A DNA stretch of 64,000 nt from Verrucomicrobiota bacterium (GTDB lineage: Bacteria; Verrucomicrobiota; Verrucomicrobiia; Chthoniobacterales; Terrimicrobiaceae): positions 112,372-176,371 of the forward strand of contig JAFKMU010000038.1 in assembly GCA_017305195.1 (NCBI GenBank), written 5' to 3'. The position numbers and the translations under genes are program-made. Every line of letters starts with the position of its first letter. Positions within the stretch are counted from its first letter, which is position 1. This document shows, piece after piece, positions 9,177-17,694 of this stretch. The notes under the pieces were generated by a model. It saw only the letters and a list, made by a program, of their open reading frames with translations, was not told the origin of the DNA and searched no databases.

Positions 9177-10356
9177 CTCCTCACCGCGCCGGGCCGGGGG
9201 CCTTTCCCGCCGCCTCCTTCAGGCGTCCCTTTCCATCGCCCTCCTCGGGATGAGTCAATATAACTCCCAGGCAGGCCTGGTGAAGCGTGTCGTCGAGGGG
9301 CCGCAGAGTGCCTATTTCGTCTACCCCCACTCCAATGGTTTCCTGTCGGATGGGAGAAGCTATGTGGCCGCACGTCCGGAGCGCGACGGGCTGACGTTCC
9401 TGGCCGTTGATCCTGCGACGGGAACGCAGAAGGAGCTGGGATGGTTCCCGCATATCGACCTGTACTACAGCCTCTCCGCGGATGGGAAGCGGATGGCGTT
9501 CACCGCCGACAATACGCTTTATCTGTGGGAGATCGAGAGCGGCCAGCCGCCGAAGGTCGTCTACCAGGATACGCCGGAGGAGGCGGGCAAATGGTGGCAC
9601 ACGGTGAGCGACATCTCGCCCAAGGGCGACGCCATCGTCTCGATGCGGAAACGGAGGAAAGGGGCCGATCCCGCAGATGACAGCATCAAGTGCCAGATGC
9701 TGCGGCACGATCTGACGAGCGGAAAGACCGATGTGCTCATGGAGACCGACTGGTGGCTGAACCACGTGCATTTCTCACCCTATGACCCGAGCTGGATCTG
9801 CTTCTCCCACGAGGGAGATGCCGACAAGGTCGCCGATCGCATCTGGGCCTGGAACGCACAGGACGCGCCGAAGGGGAAAATGCTCTTCACCCAGACCGGG
9901 CTGGATGGCAAGCCTCTGCAGGTGGGTCATGAGCGCGCGGCGTTTCATTCCCCCTCCATGGTCTTCATCGCCTATGGGGCCAGTGAAGGTTCGCCGCGCG
10001 GCCTGTATGAGGTGGGATTCGATGGAAAGAGCCGCCTGGTCAGCCAGGGAGATCGCGACATGCACTGCAACATCAGTCGCGACGGACGCTGGGCCGTGGT
10101 GGACACGAGCGGCCCCCACGACGCCCCGGGCAAGGGTTGGGAAAACTCCAACTCGGTCAGCGATGTGATGGCGGTCAACATGCAGACAGGCCAGAGGGAG
10201 ATGCTCTACCGCACCGCGATCCTGAAGCACCCCTGGCATCCGCATCCGCACATCAGCCCGGACGGGCGCTGGATCATCCTGAATGATGCGAAAACGCACC
10301 GCACGGTCGCCCTGGAGATCGACCCCGAGGCGCTCGGGGCATTCCTCAACCATTAG
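9169..10356 (+). CDS. Exported beta-propeller protein, PL22 oligogalacturonate-lyase-like
   Basis: 395 aa, with a Tat-like or Sec signal region (two Arg-Arg pairs before a hydrophobic stretch, LLQASLSIALLGMSQYNSQAG). The body is built of TolB-type propeller blades (ISPKGDAIVSM, SRDGRWAVVD, SPDGRWIILND). The final blade carries HPWHPHPH, and other conserved-looking histidines are in NHVHFSP and DMHCN, reminiscent of the metal-binding and catalytic histidines of family PL22 oligogalacturonate lyases. PL22 enzymes cleave short oligogalacturonides and are usually cytoplasmic, so an exported one is atypical. A non-catalytic TolB-like propeller is the alternative. Confidence 0.65.
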   Translation: MNSSSPRRAGGLSRRLLQASLSIALLGMSQYNSQAGLVKRVVEGPQSAYFVYPHSNGFLSDGRSYVAARPERDGLTFLAVDPATGTQKELGWFPHIDLYYSLSADGKRMAFTADNTLYLWEIESGQPPKVVYQDTPEEAGKWWHTVSDISPKGDAIVSMRKRRKGADPADDSIKCQMLRHDLTSGKTDVLMETDWWLNHVHFSPYDPSWICFSHEGDADKVADRIWAWNAQDAPKGKMLFTQTGLDGKPLQVGHERAAFHSPSMVFIAYGASEGSPRGLYEVGFDGKSRLVSQGDRDMHCNISRDGRWAVVDTSGPHDAPGKGWENSNSVSDVMAVNMQTGQREMLYRTAILKHPWHPHPHISPDGRWIILNDAKTHRTVALEIDPEALGAFLNH

Positions 10357-10370
10357 CCATCCTTTTGATC

Positions 10371-11033
10371 ATGCTCCCCCCCGTCAATCCCGGCAAAGCA
10401 AGAGGGTTCACCTTGATCGAGCTGCTCGCGGCAGTAGCCATCGTGCTCTTCCTCGCGAGTCTGCTCTACGCAGGTGTCGGCCCCGTAATGGAAAACTCCC
10501 GCAAGGCGAAATGCGCGGGGCAGTTGCGCGCCATCTCGCACGCTGTGGCGCTGTACTCCGGAGATAACAACATGAACATCCCCCCCTCCTACGGCGGGGT
10601 GGCCGACCCGAAACAGACCTGGTGGTGGTACAACTTTGACTCCCCGCTGGCCGCCTACGCGGGCAATGCCCAGACCTGGATGAAGATCACGATCTGCGAC
10701 AAGAACAGGTCCCCGGCCAAGGTGAACGCGAGCGGGGTGCAAGGCTACCCGTACGCGGTGAACTACAACGTCATGCCCACCTACAATGCCCAGATCAACT
10801 TTACCGTGGTGAAGGCCAACCAGATCAGCAATCCCTCTCGCGTGATCCTCATGATGGACTCGGTCAAGGGCGACGACTGGGGATGGGGGTTCCGCGATGT
10901 GTCGCCGGAGTTCAAGAACTGGAACCGCGTCTCGGAAAACCACCTGGGCATGGCCAATGTCCTCTGGTGCGACGGCCATGTCTCGGCGATACGCAAGAGC
11001 GAGGTCCGCTCGGAAAACTGCCTCATCCAGTAG
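10371..11033 (+). CDS. Type II secretion pseudopilin-like protein (DG-motif family)
   Basis: 220 aa. A short basic leader is followed by the prepilin peptidase site RGFTLIELLAAVAIVLFLAS (cleavage after Gly, methylated Phe, Glu at +5). The C-terminus has HLGMANVLWCDGHVSAI, the H-x9-DG motif of the planctomycete/verrucomicrobial pseudopilin family. Assembly is in the inner membrane or periplasm. It directly follows the propeller gene and precedes the transporter. A second member is at 49079-49765, also inside a sugar locus. Confidence 0.85.
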   Translation: MLPPVNPGKARGFTLIELLAAVAIVLFLASLLYAGVGPVMENSRKAKCAGQLRAISHAVALYSGDNNMNIPPSYGGVADPKQTWWWYNFDSPLAAYAGNAQTWMKITICDKNRSPAKVNASGVQGYPYAVNYNVMPTYNAQINFTVVKANQISNPSRVILMMDSVKGDDWGWGFRDVSPEFKNWNRVSENHLGMANVLWCDGHVSAIRKSEVRSENCLIQ

Positions 11034-11041
11034 ATCGCAGG

Positions 11042-12454
11042 ATGAGGATTTCCGAAAAAGCCGCCCCGCCGCGATGTCGCCAGGAGGACGGGCTCCCAGG
11101 CAATGAGGCCGGAGCCGGGAAGGGAGAGCCCCGCTGGCGTGCGGGGACGCTGGCCTACACGTCCTCCGGGCTGTTCCTGCTCTTTGGCTGGCTGCTGCTG
11201 GGGGACTTTTCCTGGTCGATGCGCGAGCGTTCGGTCGCGCCGATGGCGCAGTGGTATCTCGGCCAGCTCGGCATCTCCAACCTGCTCTTTGCCCTGCTCA
11301 CGGGGTCCATCCCGGCCCTCCTCGGGATCAGCATCGCGCCGATCGTGAGCGTGATGTCCGACCGGCACCGGGGGCCGCGAGGGCGGCGCATCCCGTTCCT
11401 GCTGATGACGACGCCCTTCGCCGCCGGGGCGATGATCGGGCTGGGACTCACGCCGCTGCTGGCGAGGGCCGTCACAGGCTGGCTGCCGGGGCTGGACGCG
11501 ACGACGACGGCGCTTATCGGATTCTGCCTTTCGTGGACGATCTTTGAGATCGCGACGATCGCCGGGGGCGCGGTCTTTGGCGGGCTGCTCAATGACGTGG
11601 TGCCGCCGAGATTGATCGGGCGCTTTCACGGGCTGTTTCGCGCGGTGAGCCTCATCGATGGCATCCTGTTCAACTATTGGCTGATGGGGCATACGCCGGG
11701 GTACTTCACACCGATCCTCGTGGGGCTGGGGCTTTTCTACGGAGTGTCGTTCATGCTGGTCTGCCTGAAGATCCGCGAGGGCAGCTACCCCCCTGTCGCC
11801 CCAGCCAGCCCGATGCACCGCAGCCCGGTGGCCGGGATCGCGGGCTACCTCAGGACGTGCTTTTCCAAGCCGTATTACGTCTCGGTGTTTCTCATGATGA
11901 CCCTGGCGGCCCTGGCCTTCCTGCCGATGAACACCTTCGCCATCCGCTATGCGAGCCATCTGCATATCGGGATGGATGCCTATGGCAAGGTGGTTGCATT
12001 GACTTATCTCATCTCGCTCCTGCTCGCGTATCCGCTCGGGTGGCTGGCCGATGTCTTTCATCCCCTGCGCGTCGGAGCGGTGACGCTCGGCCTGTACGCG
12101 GGCGCGATGCTATGGACGGCGAGCCGGGCGGCGACAGGTGAAGCCTTCCTGCCAGCCCTGCTGCTGCATGGGGTCTGCTCGGGCAGCTACTTCACCTGCT
12201 CCGCCTCGCTCGGCAACCGCCTGTACCCGGCCTCGCATTTCGCCCGGTACGCCTCGGCGGCGGGCATCCTGATCTCGCTTTCCGCCTTGTTTTTCCCGGT
12301 CGCAATGGGAGCCCTCATCGACTGGGGCGGAGGAGCGTATCACTGGGTGTTTCCCGCCGCGGGAGGCATCGCCCTTTGCGGCCTGGCGCTCACGGTGTCA
12401 GTGTACCGGCAGTTTCTCCGCCACGGCGGACTCCAGAGCTATGCGGCTCCCTGA
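11042..12454 (+). CDS. MFS transporter, sugar/oligosaccharide type
   Basis: 470 aa from ATG 11042. About twelve hydrophobic segments are visible, with the cytoplasmic loop MSDRHRGPRGRRIPFLLM between helices 2 and 3, typical of the glycoside-pentoside-hexuronide and related major-facilitator transporters. The first ~35 residues are hydrophilic and unusually long, so a later start is possible. Its place between a lyase-like propeller and a Gfo/Idh/MocA oxidoreductase points to uptake of the sugars released outside (inference). Confidence 0.85.
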   Translation: MRISEKAAPPRCRQEDGLPGNEAGAGKGEPRWRAGTLAYTSSGLFLLFGWLLLGDFSWSMRERSVAPMAQWYLGQLGISNLLFALLTGSIPALLGISIAPIVSVMSDRHRGPRGRRIPFLLMTTPFAAGAMIGLGLTPLLARAVTGWLPGLDATTTALIGFCLSWTIFEIATIAGGAVFGGLLNDVVPPRLIGRFHGLFRAVSLIDGILFNYWLMGHTPGYFTPILVGLGLFYGVSFMLVCLKIREGSYPPVAPASPMHRSPVAGIAGYLRTCFSKPYYVSVFLMMTLAALAFLPMNTFAIRYASHLHIGMDAYGKVVALTYLISLLLAYPLGWLADVFHPLRVGAVTLGLYAGAMLWTASRAATGEAFLPALLLHGVCSGSYFTCSASLGNRLYPASHFARYASAAGILISLSALFFPVAMGALIDWGGGAYHWVFPAAGGIALCGLALTVSVYRQFLRHGGLQSYAAP

Positions 12455-12470
12455 GATGAGAGGACCCAGC

Positions 12471-13856
12471 ATGTCATCAGCATATCAAGGAGCCGCGGCA
12501 ACGGAATGCCGCAGCCCGGGAAACGGCAATACATCCGCCCAGGCGCACCCCATCCGGATGGCGGTGGCGGGCATCGGCGGATTCGCCGACCTGCATCACC
12601 TCGCCCTGTCGAAACTGGAGGAAGAAAACGCGGTGCACGTGGTGGCTGCCTGCGACCCGGCGCTGGAGGCTCTCGCGGCGCAATGCGAGGCCCATCGTTT
12701 CGGCAGCCGGGGGGTCGCGGCGTACAAGGACTTTGAGACCATGCTCGCGCTCCATGCGCGGGAACTCGACGCTATCGCGATCTCCAGCCCCATCCCCTTT
12801 CATCGCGAGCATCACAGCATGAGCGTCGGCCTCGGGCTCGCCTGCTACCTGGAGAAGCCTCCCACGCTCGATCCCGAGGAGCTGGAGGACATGATCGCCA
12901 CGGATCTGCCGGCGGCGCAGCCCACGGCGGTCGGGTTCAATCACATCTCCCAGCCGTGGCGGCTGCGCTTGAAAGAGCGGGTGCTGGCGGGAGAGTTTGG
13001 CCGCATCGTTGAGGTCGGGTTTTCGGGATTCTGGCGTCGACCGATCGGGTATTTCGCACGGAATGGCTGGGCGGGGAAGCTGATGTTTGGCGACAAGATC
13101 CTGCTGGATTCCTGCTGCGGCAACGCCATGTCGCATTATCTGCACAACATGCTCTTCCACGCAGGCACTGGAGGCTTGTGGGATTGGGCGCATCCGGTCG
13201 AGGTCGCCGCCGAGCTTTACCGTTCGAATGACATCGAGAGCCCGGACACCATCTTTGCCCGGGGCACGCTGGAGGGAGGGACGCAGTTTCGCATCGCCGC
13301 CACCCATGCCTGCGAAACACGGCTGAGGCAGCGCGAGATCATCCGGTGCGCCGAGGCGCTGATCGAAATCCCGGAGGATGGATGCGGGACGATCTCGCGA
13401 CGCGGCGAGATCATCGAGCGATTTCCCGCCGCCAGTCTCCCGCCGCCCGACCTGCTCCGAGAGAACCTGCGAGAGTATCTCGCCTTCCTGGCGGGAGAGC
13501 GCAGCCGGCCATCATCGACGCTGGCCGACTGCCGCGCGTTTGTGTCTCTCAACGCCCGGCTGTATCTCGCCAGCTCCTGCATTCACCGGATCGATGACGC
13601 CCACCTCAGCCTGCTGGCGGCGGACGACTTTGGCGGCATCACGCTGATCATTCCCGGCATCGAGCAAACCTGCGAGGATTTCATGACCGACGGGATGCTG
13701 CCTTCCGAAAGAGGCTCGGCTTGGGCCAGGGAAGGAAGCGCCCGACCTTTCTCCGGCGAAATCGCGCCCGACCTCCTGCGCCAACAGATCAGCCGCCTCC
13801 AGGCCTGCGCGCGGGAAGCTCCACCCCGCCATCTCGACAAAATCAGGAAAGCCTGA
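12471..13856 (+). CDS. Gfo/Idh/MocA-family oxidoreductase
   Basis: 461 aa from ATG 12471, chosen because GAGAGG lies at suitable distance and the ATG at 12441 overlaps the transporter gene. An N-terminal Rossmann fold begins near residue 31 (VAGIGGFADLHH) and includes the family's E-K-P motif (Glu128-Lys129-Pro130) that contacts the nicotinamide cofactor. The C-terminal beta-sheet domain follows. Members oxidise, reduce or epimerise sugars and cyclitols with NAD(P). The first 25 residues are a low-complexity extension. Probably the last gene of the 7705-13856 catabolic run. Confidence 0.87.
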   Translation: MSSAYQGAAATECRSPGNGNTSAQAHPIRMAVAGIGGFADLHHLALSKLEEENAVHVVAACDPALEALAAQCEAHRFGSRGVAAYKDFETMLALHARELDAIAISSPIPFHREHHSMSVGLGLACYLEKPPTLDPEELEDMIATDLPAAQPTAVGFNHISQPWRLRLKERVLAGEFGRIVEVGFSGFWRRPIGYFARNGWAGKLMFGDKILLDSCCGNAMSHYLHNMLFHAGTGGLWDWAHPVEVAAELYRSNDIESPDTIFARGTLEGGTQFRIAATHACETRLRQREIIRCAEALIEIPEDGCGTISRRGEIIERFPAASLPPPDLLRENLREYLAFLAGERSRPSSTLADCRAFVSLNARLYLASSCIHRIDDAHLSLLAADDFGGITLIIPGIEQTCEDFMTDGMLPSERGSAWAREGSARPFSGEIAPDLLRQQISRLQACAREAPPRHLDKIRKA

Positions 13857-13925
13857 CGCCACGCCCTCGGTGAATACCCGCTGGATGCGCTTACCTTGTG
13901 AGGAAGAGAGTGCCGAGCGCCGCCC

Positions 13926-14273
13926 CTACGGCCTGAAGGCCCGGGAGAGGAGGAGGATGCAGCCTGCGGCGAAGATCGAGCCGGAGAGGTAGAGGACGCT
14001 GCCAAATTGGTCACTGGCTCTGCTGTAGTTGCGCACAGAGGTCATCGAGTAAACCAGTTCGCCGCGGGCGTCTTTCATGACCTGCCCCTGGGCGTCGAGG
14101 GCGGGCCCGAAGGAAATCAGGACCGAACCGATGGCAGGCATGGCCACGCTGGAACAGATAAAGATCACCACGGCCGCCAGCATGGCGTAAAGGACGCGCC
14201 GGGTTTCCGTATGCACGCCAATGATCAGGAACAAGACGCACGTGATCGTAACGGTGATCGCGAAGACACCCAT
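13926..14273 (-). CDS. Small integral membrane protein, unknown function
   Basis: 115 aa from ATG 14273. Three hydrophobic segments are visible: an N-terminal VTITCVLFLIIGV helix, a middle MLAAVVIFICSSVAM helix and a C-terminal LYLSGSIFAAGCILLLSR helix, with a polar loop containing DARGELVYSM. No family is recognised. It converges with the oxidoreductase gene, and 103 bp separate its start from the MITE at 14377. Confidence 0.6.
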   Translation of the reverse strand: MGVFAITVTITCVLFLIIGVHTETRRVLYAMLAAVVIFICSSVAMPAIGSVLISFGPALDAQGQVMKDARGELVYSMTSVRNYSRASDQFGSVLYLSGSIFAAGCILLLSRAFRP

Positions 14274-14376
14274 CGTGTTGCCAAACTTAGCAAAGCCCCG
14301 GCGCGGCGGCCATTGCAAAGTCCTGGCGCTGTGCACGAGAAGCGATCGTCCGCCCGGAGCGGGATCGCGAATCTCA

Positions 14377-14539
14377 GAGCCTGTCTGAAAAAGGACGATG
14401 GGCGGATGGCAAGGGAGAATGGTGAACGGCAAGACACGGCGACAGAGCGTATCCGCAGTGATACGTGCGGGAGCCGGAACGCAGCCGAACGCCGTTTTCC
14501 CGCCGCCAGCCGTTCGACCGGCAATTTTCAGACAGGCTC
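14377..14539 (+). mobile_element. MITE copy 1 (163 bp, TNA target duplication)
   Basis: Terminal inverted repeats GAGCCTGTCTGAAAA and TTTTCAGACAGGCTC bound a 163-bp non-coding element, flanked on both sides by TCA. A second, inverted copy lies at 58615-58776 flanked by TTA. The 3-bp TNA target duplication is that of the IS1031 subgroup of the IS5 family (established knowledge). No transposase is encoded, so it depends on one in trans. Inside is a small palindrome around GTATCCGCAG. The right-hand TCA is the complement of the TGA stop of the PEP-CTERM frame at 14540. Confidence 0.85.
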
Positions 14540-14671
14540 TCAGCCCGCAGCGGCCGTTCGCCGCATCCGGCGGTGCATCACGGCGAGGAAGAGACCGCCA
14601 GCCAGCACGAGGATGATCGTTTGCGACTCGGGGACGGCGGTAAAGGTGAGGAGGCCGATGCAGCCTGCCCC
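14540..14671 (-). pseudogene. PEP-CTERM anchor in frame behind an amber stop
   Basis: Reading on past the TAG at 14672-14674 in the same frame gives 43 further codons before TGA. They encode a short spacer, LLTFTAVPESQTIILVLAGG, a hydrophobic run LFLAVMH and the basic tail RRMRRTAA, a complete PEP-CTERM sorting signal. So the exported protein encoded at 14672-15460 is separated from its own membrane/sorting anchor by one nonsense codon. Its final TGA coincides with the target duplication of the neighbouring MITE. Either a recent inactivating mutation or occasional readthrough would fit. Confidence 0.75.
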
Positions 14672-15460
14672 CTACTTCCCGGGGGCGACCGTGCCGCCGA
14701 GGGTGATGTCGTCGAGGACGAGGGGCTGGCCGGAGTCGGAGTGCTCGGCGGCGCCGTAGGCGGTGAAGCGGAAGACGGCGGTCTTGCCTGCGGGGATGGT
14801 GAAGGGCTGGCCCTTGACCTTTCGCTCCGCGAGGCGGTCGGCGGGCACGACCGGGTCGACGAGGGACACGGGTTCGCCGAAGGGCCGGAAATCCCGCCCG
14901 TCGTCGAGCGCGACCTCCCACTGGCCCTGGCGCGGAATGATGCGCTCGCCGTCGCGGAGATATGCGGTGCGGAAGGCGATGGTGGTCACGGTGACGTCGG
15001 CTCCGGCGGCGGAGACGGTGAAGGAAAAGTCGAGGTCGTGCGCGGTGGCGGCGGCGAGGGTGTCGGCCTGCTGCGTGGCCGCGAGCGGGCGCACCTGGAG
15101 GACGAGGAAACCGCCGCTATTGACTCCTCCCACCTTCCCGGCATGGGTCGCGCCCTCGCCCGCGATGTAGAGGAGGTCGTAGGAGCCGGGAGTCTGATTG
15201 AGCGGGATTTGCAGGTCGATCTTGCCGCCGAGAGCGGCGGAGGGCTTCTGGTATTCGTCGACGCCGGGGAGAGTGTCGCCCTCGACGAATCCTGCGCCGC
15301 GCTCGATCGGGCCGGCTTTCACCCCCGGGGCCGTGGTGGAGGGAGCGAAGGGCGCTACGGTATTGGGCGAGGGGTCATCAAAATAAAACGTCACCAGCGG
15401 AGCATCTGCCGCCGCCGCCGTGGATGCGGCCGCCAGCAGGATCAGGAACAAACTTTTCAT
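14672..15460 (-). CDS. Exported protein, PEP-CTERM ectodomain ending at an in-frame UAG
   Basis: 262 aa. Signal peptide MKSLFLILLAAASTAAAAD, then a beta-rich ectodomain (VTFYFDDPSPNT; FRFTAYGAAEHSD; LVLDDITLGGTVAPGK) without recognisable catalytic motif. Translation ends at TAG, but the same frame continues for 43 codons and supplies a PEP-CTERM signal (feature 14540-14671). As written, the product would be released rather than sorted by exosortase. The full frame, 307 codons, would be a normal small PEP-CTERM protein. It begins a few bases downstream of TATAAG and TTGACT-like elements (minus strand). Confidence 0.75.
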   Translation of the reverse strand: MKSLFLILLAAASTAAAADAPLVTFYFDDPSPNTVAPFAPSTTAPGVKAGPIERGAGFVEGDTLPGVDEYQKPSAALGGKIDLQIPLNQTPGSYDLLYIAGEGATHAGKVGGVNSGGFLVLQVRPLAATQQADTLAAATAHDLDFSFTVSAAGADVTVTTIAFRTAYLRDGERIIPRQGQWEVALDDGRDFRPFGEPVSLVDPVVPADRLAERKVKGQPFTIPAGKTAVFRFTAYGAAEHSDSGQPLVLDDITLGGTVAPGK

Positions 15461-15740
15461 CTATAAGCCGGAATCTTCGCATCCGGCGGCAGGCGTGACA
15501 CGTTGTTTCTGCAAACGCCCTCGCGGCGCGCGGTCAGTCAATATGAAAAAGCCGCTCAGCGGGTGCGGGTTACGCGAGGGCGGAAATACGCGGCTCCGCT
15601 GGCGTGGCGCGACGTTGCGGAGGAAAATTGCCTGCGCCCGGCGCGGCGGGGATACCGGTGCGGCGCGCGGCGCGTGGCGGCGTTTCCTGCTCCCTGGCGG
15701 GGCGCGCGGAGCGATCGTGCGATTCCATCGCGGCCTCTTC

Positions 15741-15873
15741 GACCGCGAGAAAATCCGCCTCACGGTCGAGAGCCAGGGAAACGGGCCGCGTCGATACCGC
15801 ACGCACGCCCTCCAGATCGCGCCCGGCATCGTGGCAAACGAATCGACCGCCTCCGCGCCATACCTGGTATTTC
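15741..15873 (+). pseudogene. Remnant of a CBM9-like C-terminal domain
   Basis: The plus-strand frame reads RTHALQIAPGIV and SAPYLVF, closely matching RAHALQLAPGIV and SAPYVVF near the end of the clan GH-A hydrolase encoded at 3208-5766. The upstream piece REKIRLTVESQGNG resembles ARMKVDVERKGEG of the same protein, but the residues between are missing. No start or intact domain surrounds it, so it is a gene relic. The rest of 15461-16058 shows no other convincing coding sequence. Confidence 0.6.
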
Positions 15874-16058
15874 CCCCGCCTCTCCCGGTACGCCTCGACC
15901 ACGGGCCACGTCGGCCAGCCAGGGGCGGTTGAAATAACGAAGGAACCGCCGATCATCGGCAAACACCGCGTGTCGGCAGGGAGCGGTGAGAGTGCCCAGC
16001 GGCAGGGGGACAGACCGCGCCGCCGCCGGGTATTGGCTCCGCCTGGATTCAGCCCGCC

Positions 16059-16817
16059 CTAGATCTGCGCGAGGCCGCCGTCGACGAAGAGCTCGATGCC
16101 GGTGATGAAGCTGCTCTCGGCCGAGGCGAGGAAGAGCACGGCGCTGGCAACCTCGGAGGGCTCGCCGGTGCGGCCGAGCGGGGTGAGCGCGGCGTTGCGG
16201 GCCTTGAACTCCTCGATCTGCTGCGGGGTGAAGCCCAGCTCGGTCGTGTAGCGTTCCGTGACGATCTTGCCGGGCGAGACGACATTGACGCGCAGGCCGC
16301 GCGCCTTCAGGTCGACGCACATCGAGCGGGCAAACGAGCGGATGGCGGCCTTCGTCGCCGAGTACACGCCGAAGGCCTCGACGCCCTGGCCGGAAACCAT
16401 CGAGCCGGTGAGAATGATCGAGCCGCCGCGCGGCATGAGCGGCGCGAGCTTTTGCACGGTGAAGAATGTCCCCTTCACATTCGTGTCAAAGCACCGGTCG
16501 AAATCCTCCTCGGTGACGCGGTCAAAGGGCACGAACGAGCCGAGGCCCGCATTGGCAAAGAGGATGTCGAGCCGTCCGGCGGCGGCGCGCACCTGTGCGG
16601 CGAGCGCATCGAGCCCGGCGACGCTGGCCACGTCGGCGGCGATGCCCGTGGCGCCCTCGCCGAGCGACTGTACGGCGGCGTCGAGTTTTGCCTGGTTCCG
16701 CCCGACCACAATGACATGCGCGCCCTCGGCGATGAACAAACGCGCGGTGGCGAGTCCGATGCCGCTCGTGCCGCCGGTGATGAGGGCGACCCTGCCGTTG
16801 AGACGACCCATATTCAT
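16059..16817 (-). CDS. Short-chain dehydrogenase/reductase
   Basis: 252 aa from ATG 16817, preceded by AGGGGT at 5-6 bases. Classical SDR: cofactor motif TGGTSGIG (residues 14-21), NAG motif (FANAG), catalytic Ser139, Tyr152 and Lys156 (YSATK). The C-terminal SSFITGIELFVDGG segment is complete. It performs NAD(P)-dependent oxidation/reduction of an alcohol/ketone; the substrate is unknown. It stands alone, 145 bp from the response regulator gene. Confidence 0.92.
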   Translation of the reverse strand: MNMGRLNGRVALITGGTSGIGLATARLFIAEGAHVIVVGRNQAKLDAAVQSLGEGATGIAADVASVAGLDALAAQVRAAAGRLDILFANAGLGSFVPFDRVTEEDFDRCFDTNVKGTFFTVQKLAPLMPRGGSIILTGSMVSGQGVEAFGVYSATKAAIRSFARSMCVDLKARGLRVNVVSPGKIVTERYTTELGFTPQQIEEFKARNAALTPLGRTGEPSEVASAVLFLASAESSFITGIELFVDGGLAQI

Positions 16818-16962
16818 AATACCCCTAAGGTACACCCGCCGCGCTGGGACGGCAATCCTTAGGATTCGCCGGTGAATAAGCGCGGCCATGCCTTTGCAAA
16901 GGGAGGAGCGGAGCTGGGATCACGAGCAGGGTCCGCTCTGCGCCGCGCGGCAGGCACGGAAC

Positions 16963-17694
16963 CTAAAGCAGCCGCCAGAGGCGGCGGGAGGCGGCGCGGC
17001 CAAGGATGAGCTCGCCCGCGTCGTGCAGGACGAGCCGCGTCTCGTCGCGCACCGCGCCCTCGGCGAGGTGGATGCGGCGGAGATTGACGATGAGCGAACG
17101 CTCGACGCGGAAGAACGGGGGATCAGGCAACACATCCTCCCACTCGCGCACGCGCCGCAGCATGACGACGGGCGGCTGGCCGCAGATGCGCACGCGGGTG
17201 TAGGCCCCCTCGGCCTCGATGGCGGCGATGTCCCCCACCCTCACCATGCGCAGCAGGCGTCCGTCGCGCAGCGGCGTGATGTCGTCGAGGCCCAGGCTCT
17301 GCGGAGGATCAGCCGATACCGCAGGCGCGGGCTGCTGGAGGCGCAGCCGGCGGAGGGTTTCCTCCAGGCGCTCGGGGTGGACGGGCTTGAGCAGATAGTC
17401 GAGGGCGTTCGTCTGAAAGGCGCGCACGGCGTAGGCGTCATGCGCGGTGACGAAGACGACGCGCGCGCCGGGCGGCAGGTGCGGGAGGAGTTCAAAGCCA
17501 TTGGCCGGCGGCATCTGCACATCGAGGAAAACCACGTCGGGCTGCACCCCGGCGGCGACACGCGCCGCCTCCTCCACCGTGCCAGCCTCGCCCGCGATCT
17601 CCACGTCGGCATGGGCGCGGAGCAGCCGGGCCAGCCAGCGGCGGGCGGGACGTTCATCATCGACGAGGAGGGTTTTGATCGTGGCGGCAGTCAT
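16963..17694 (-). CDS. LytTR-family response regulator
   Basis: 243 aa. Receiver domain residues 8-120 with the acidic pair Asp12-Asp13, phosphoacceptor Asp58 (FLDVQMP), T/S at VTAHD and Lys at LLKP. The C-terminal half is a LytTR DNA-binding domain (DITPLRDGRLLRMV; VERSLIVNLRRIH). It binds direct-repeat promoter sites when phosphorylated. Its start overlaps the stop of the sensor kinase gene by 4 bp (ATGA), so both are made together. Confidence 0.93.
   Translation of the reverse strand: MTAATIKTLLVDDERPARRWLARLLRAHADVEIAGEAGTVEEAARVAAGVQPDVVFLDVQMPPANGFELLPHLPPGARVVFVTAHDAYAVRAFQTNALDYLLKPVHPERLEETLRRLRLQQPAPAVSADPPQSLGLDDITPLRDGRLLRMVRVGDIAAIEAEGAYTRVRICGQPPVVMLRRVREWEDVLPDPPFFRVERSLIVNLRRIHLAEGAVRDETRLVLHDAGELILGRAASRRLWRLL

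Noticed and set aside
15570..15962. Minus-strand gene of 130 codons next to the CBM9 relic
   Set aside because: No coherent domain or start site; the plus-strand relic explains the coding-like composition.
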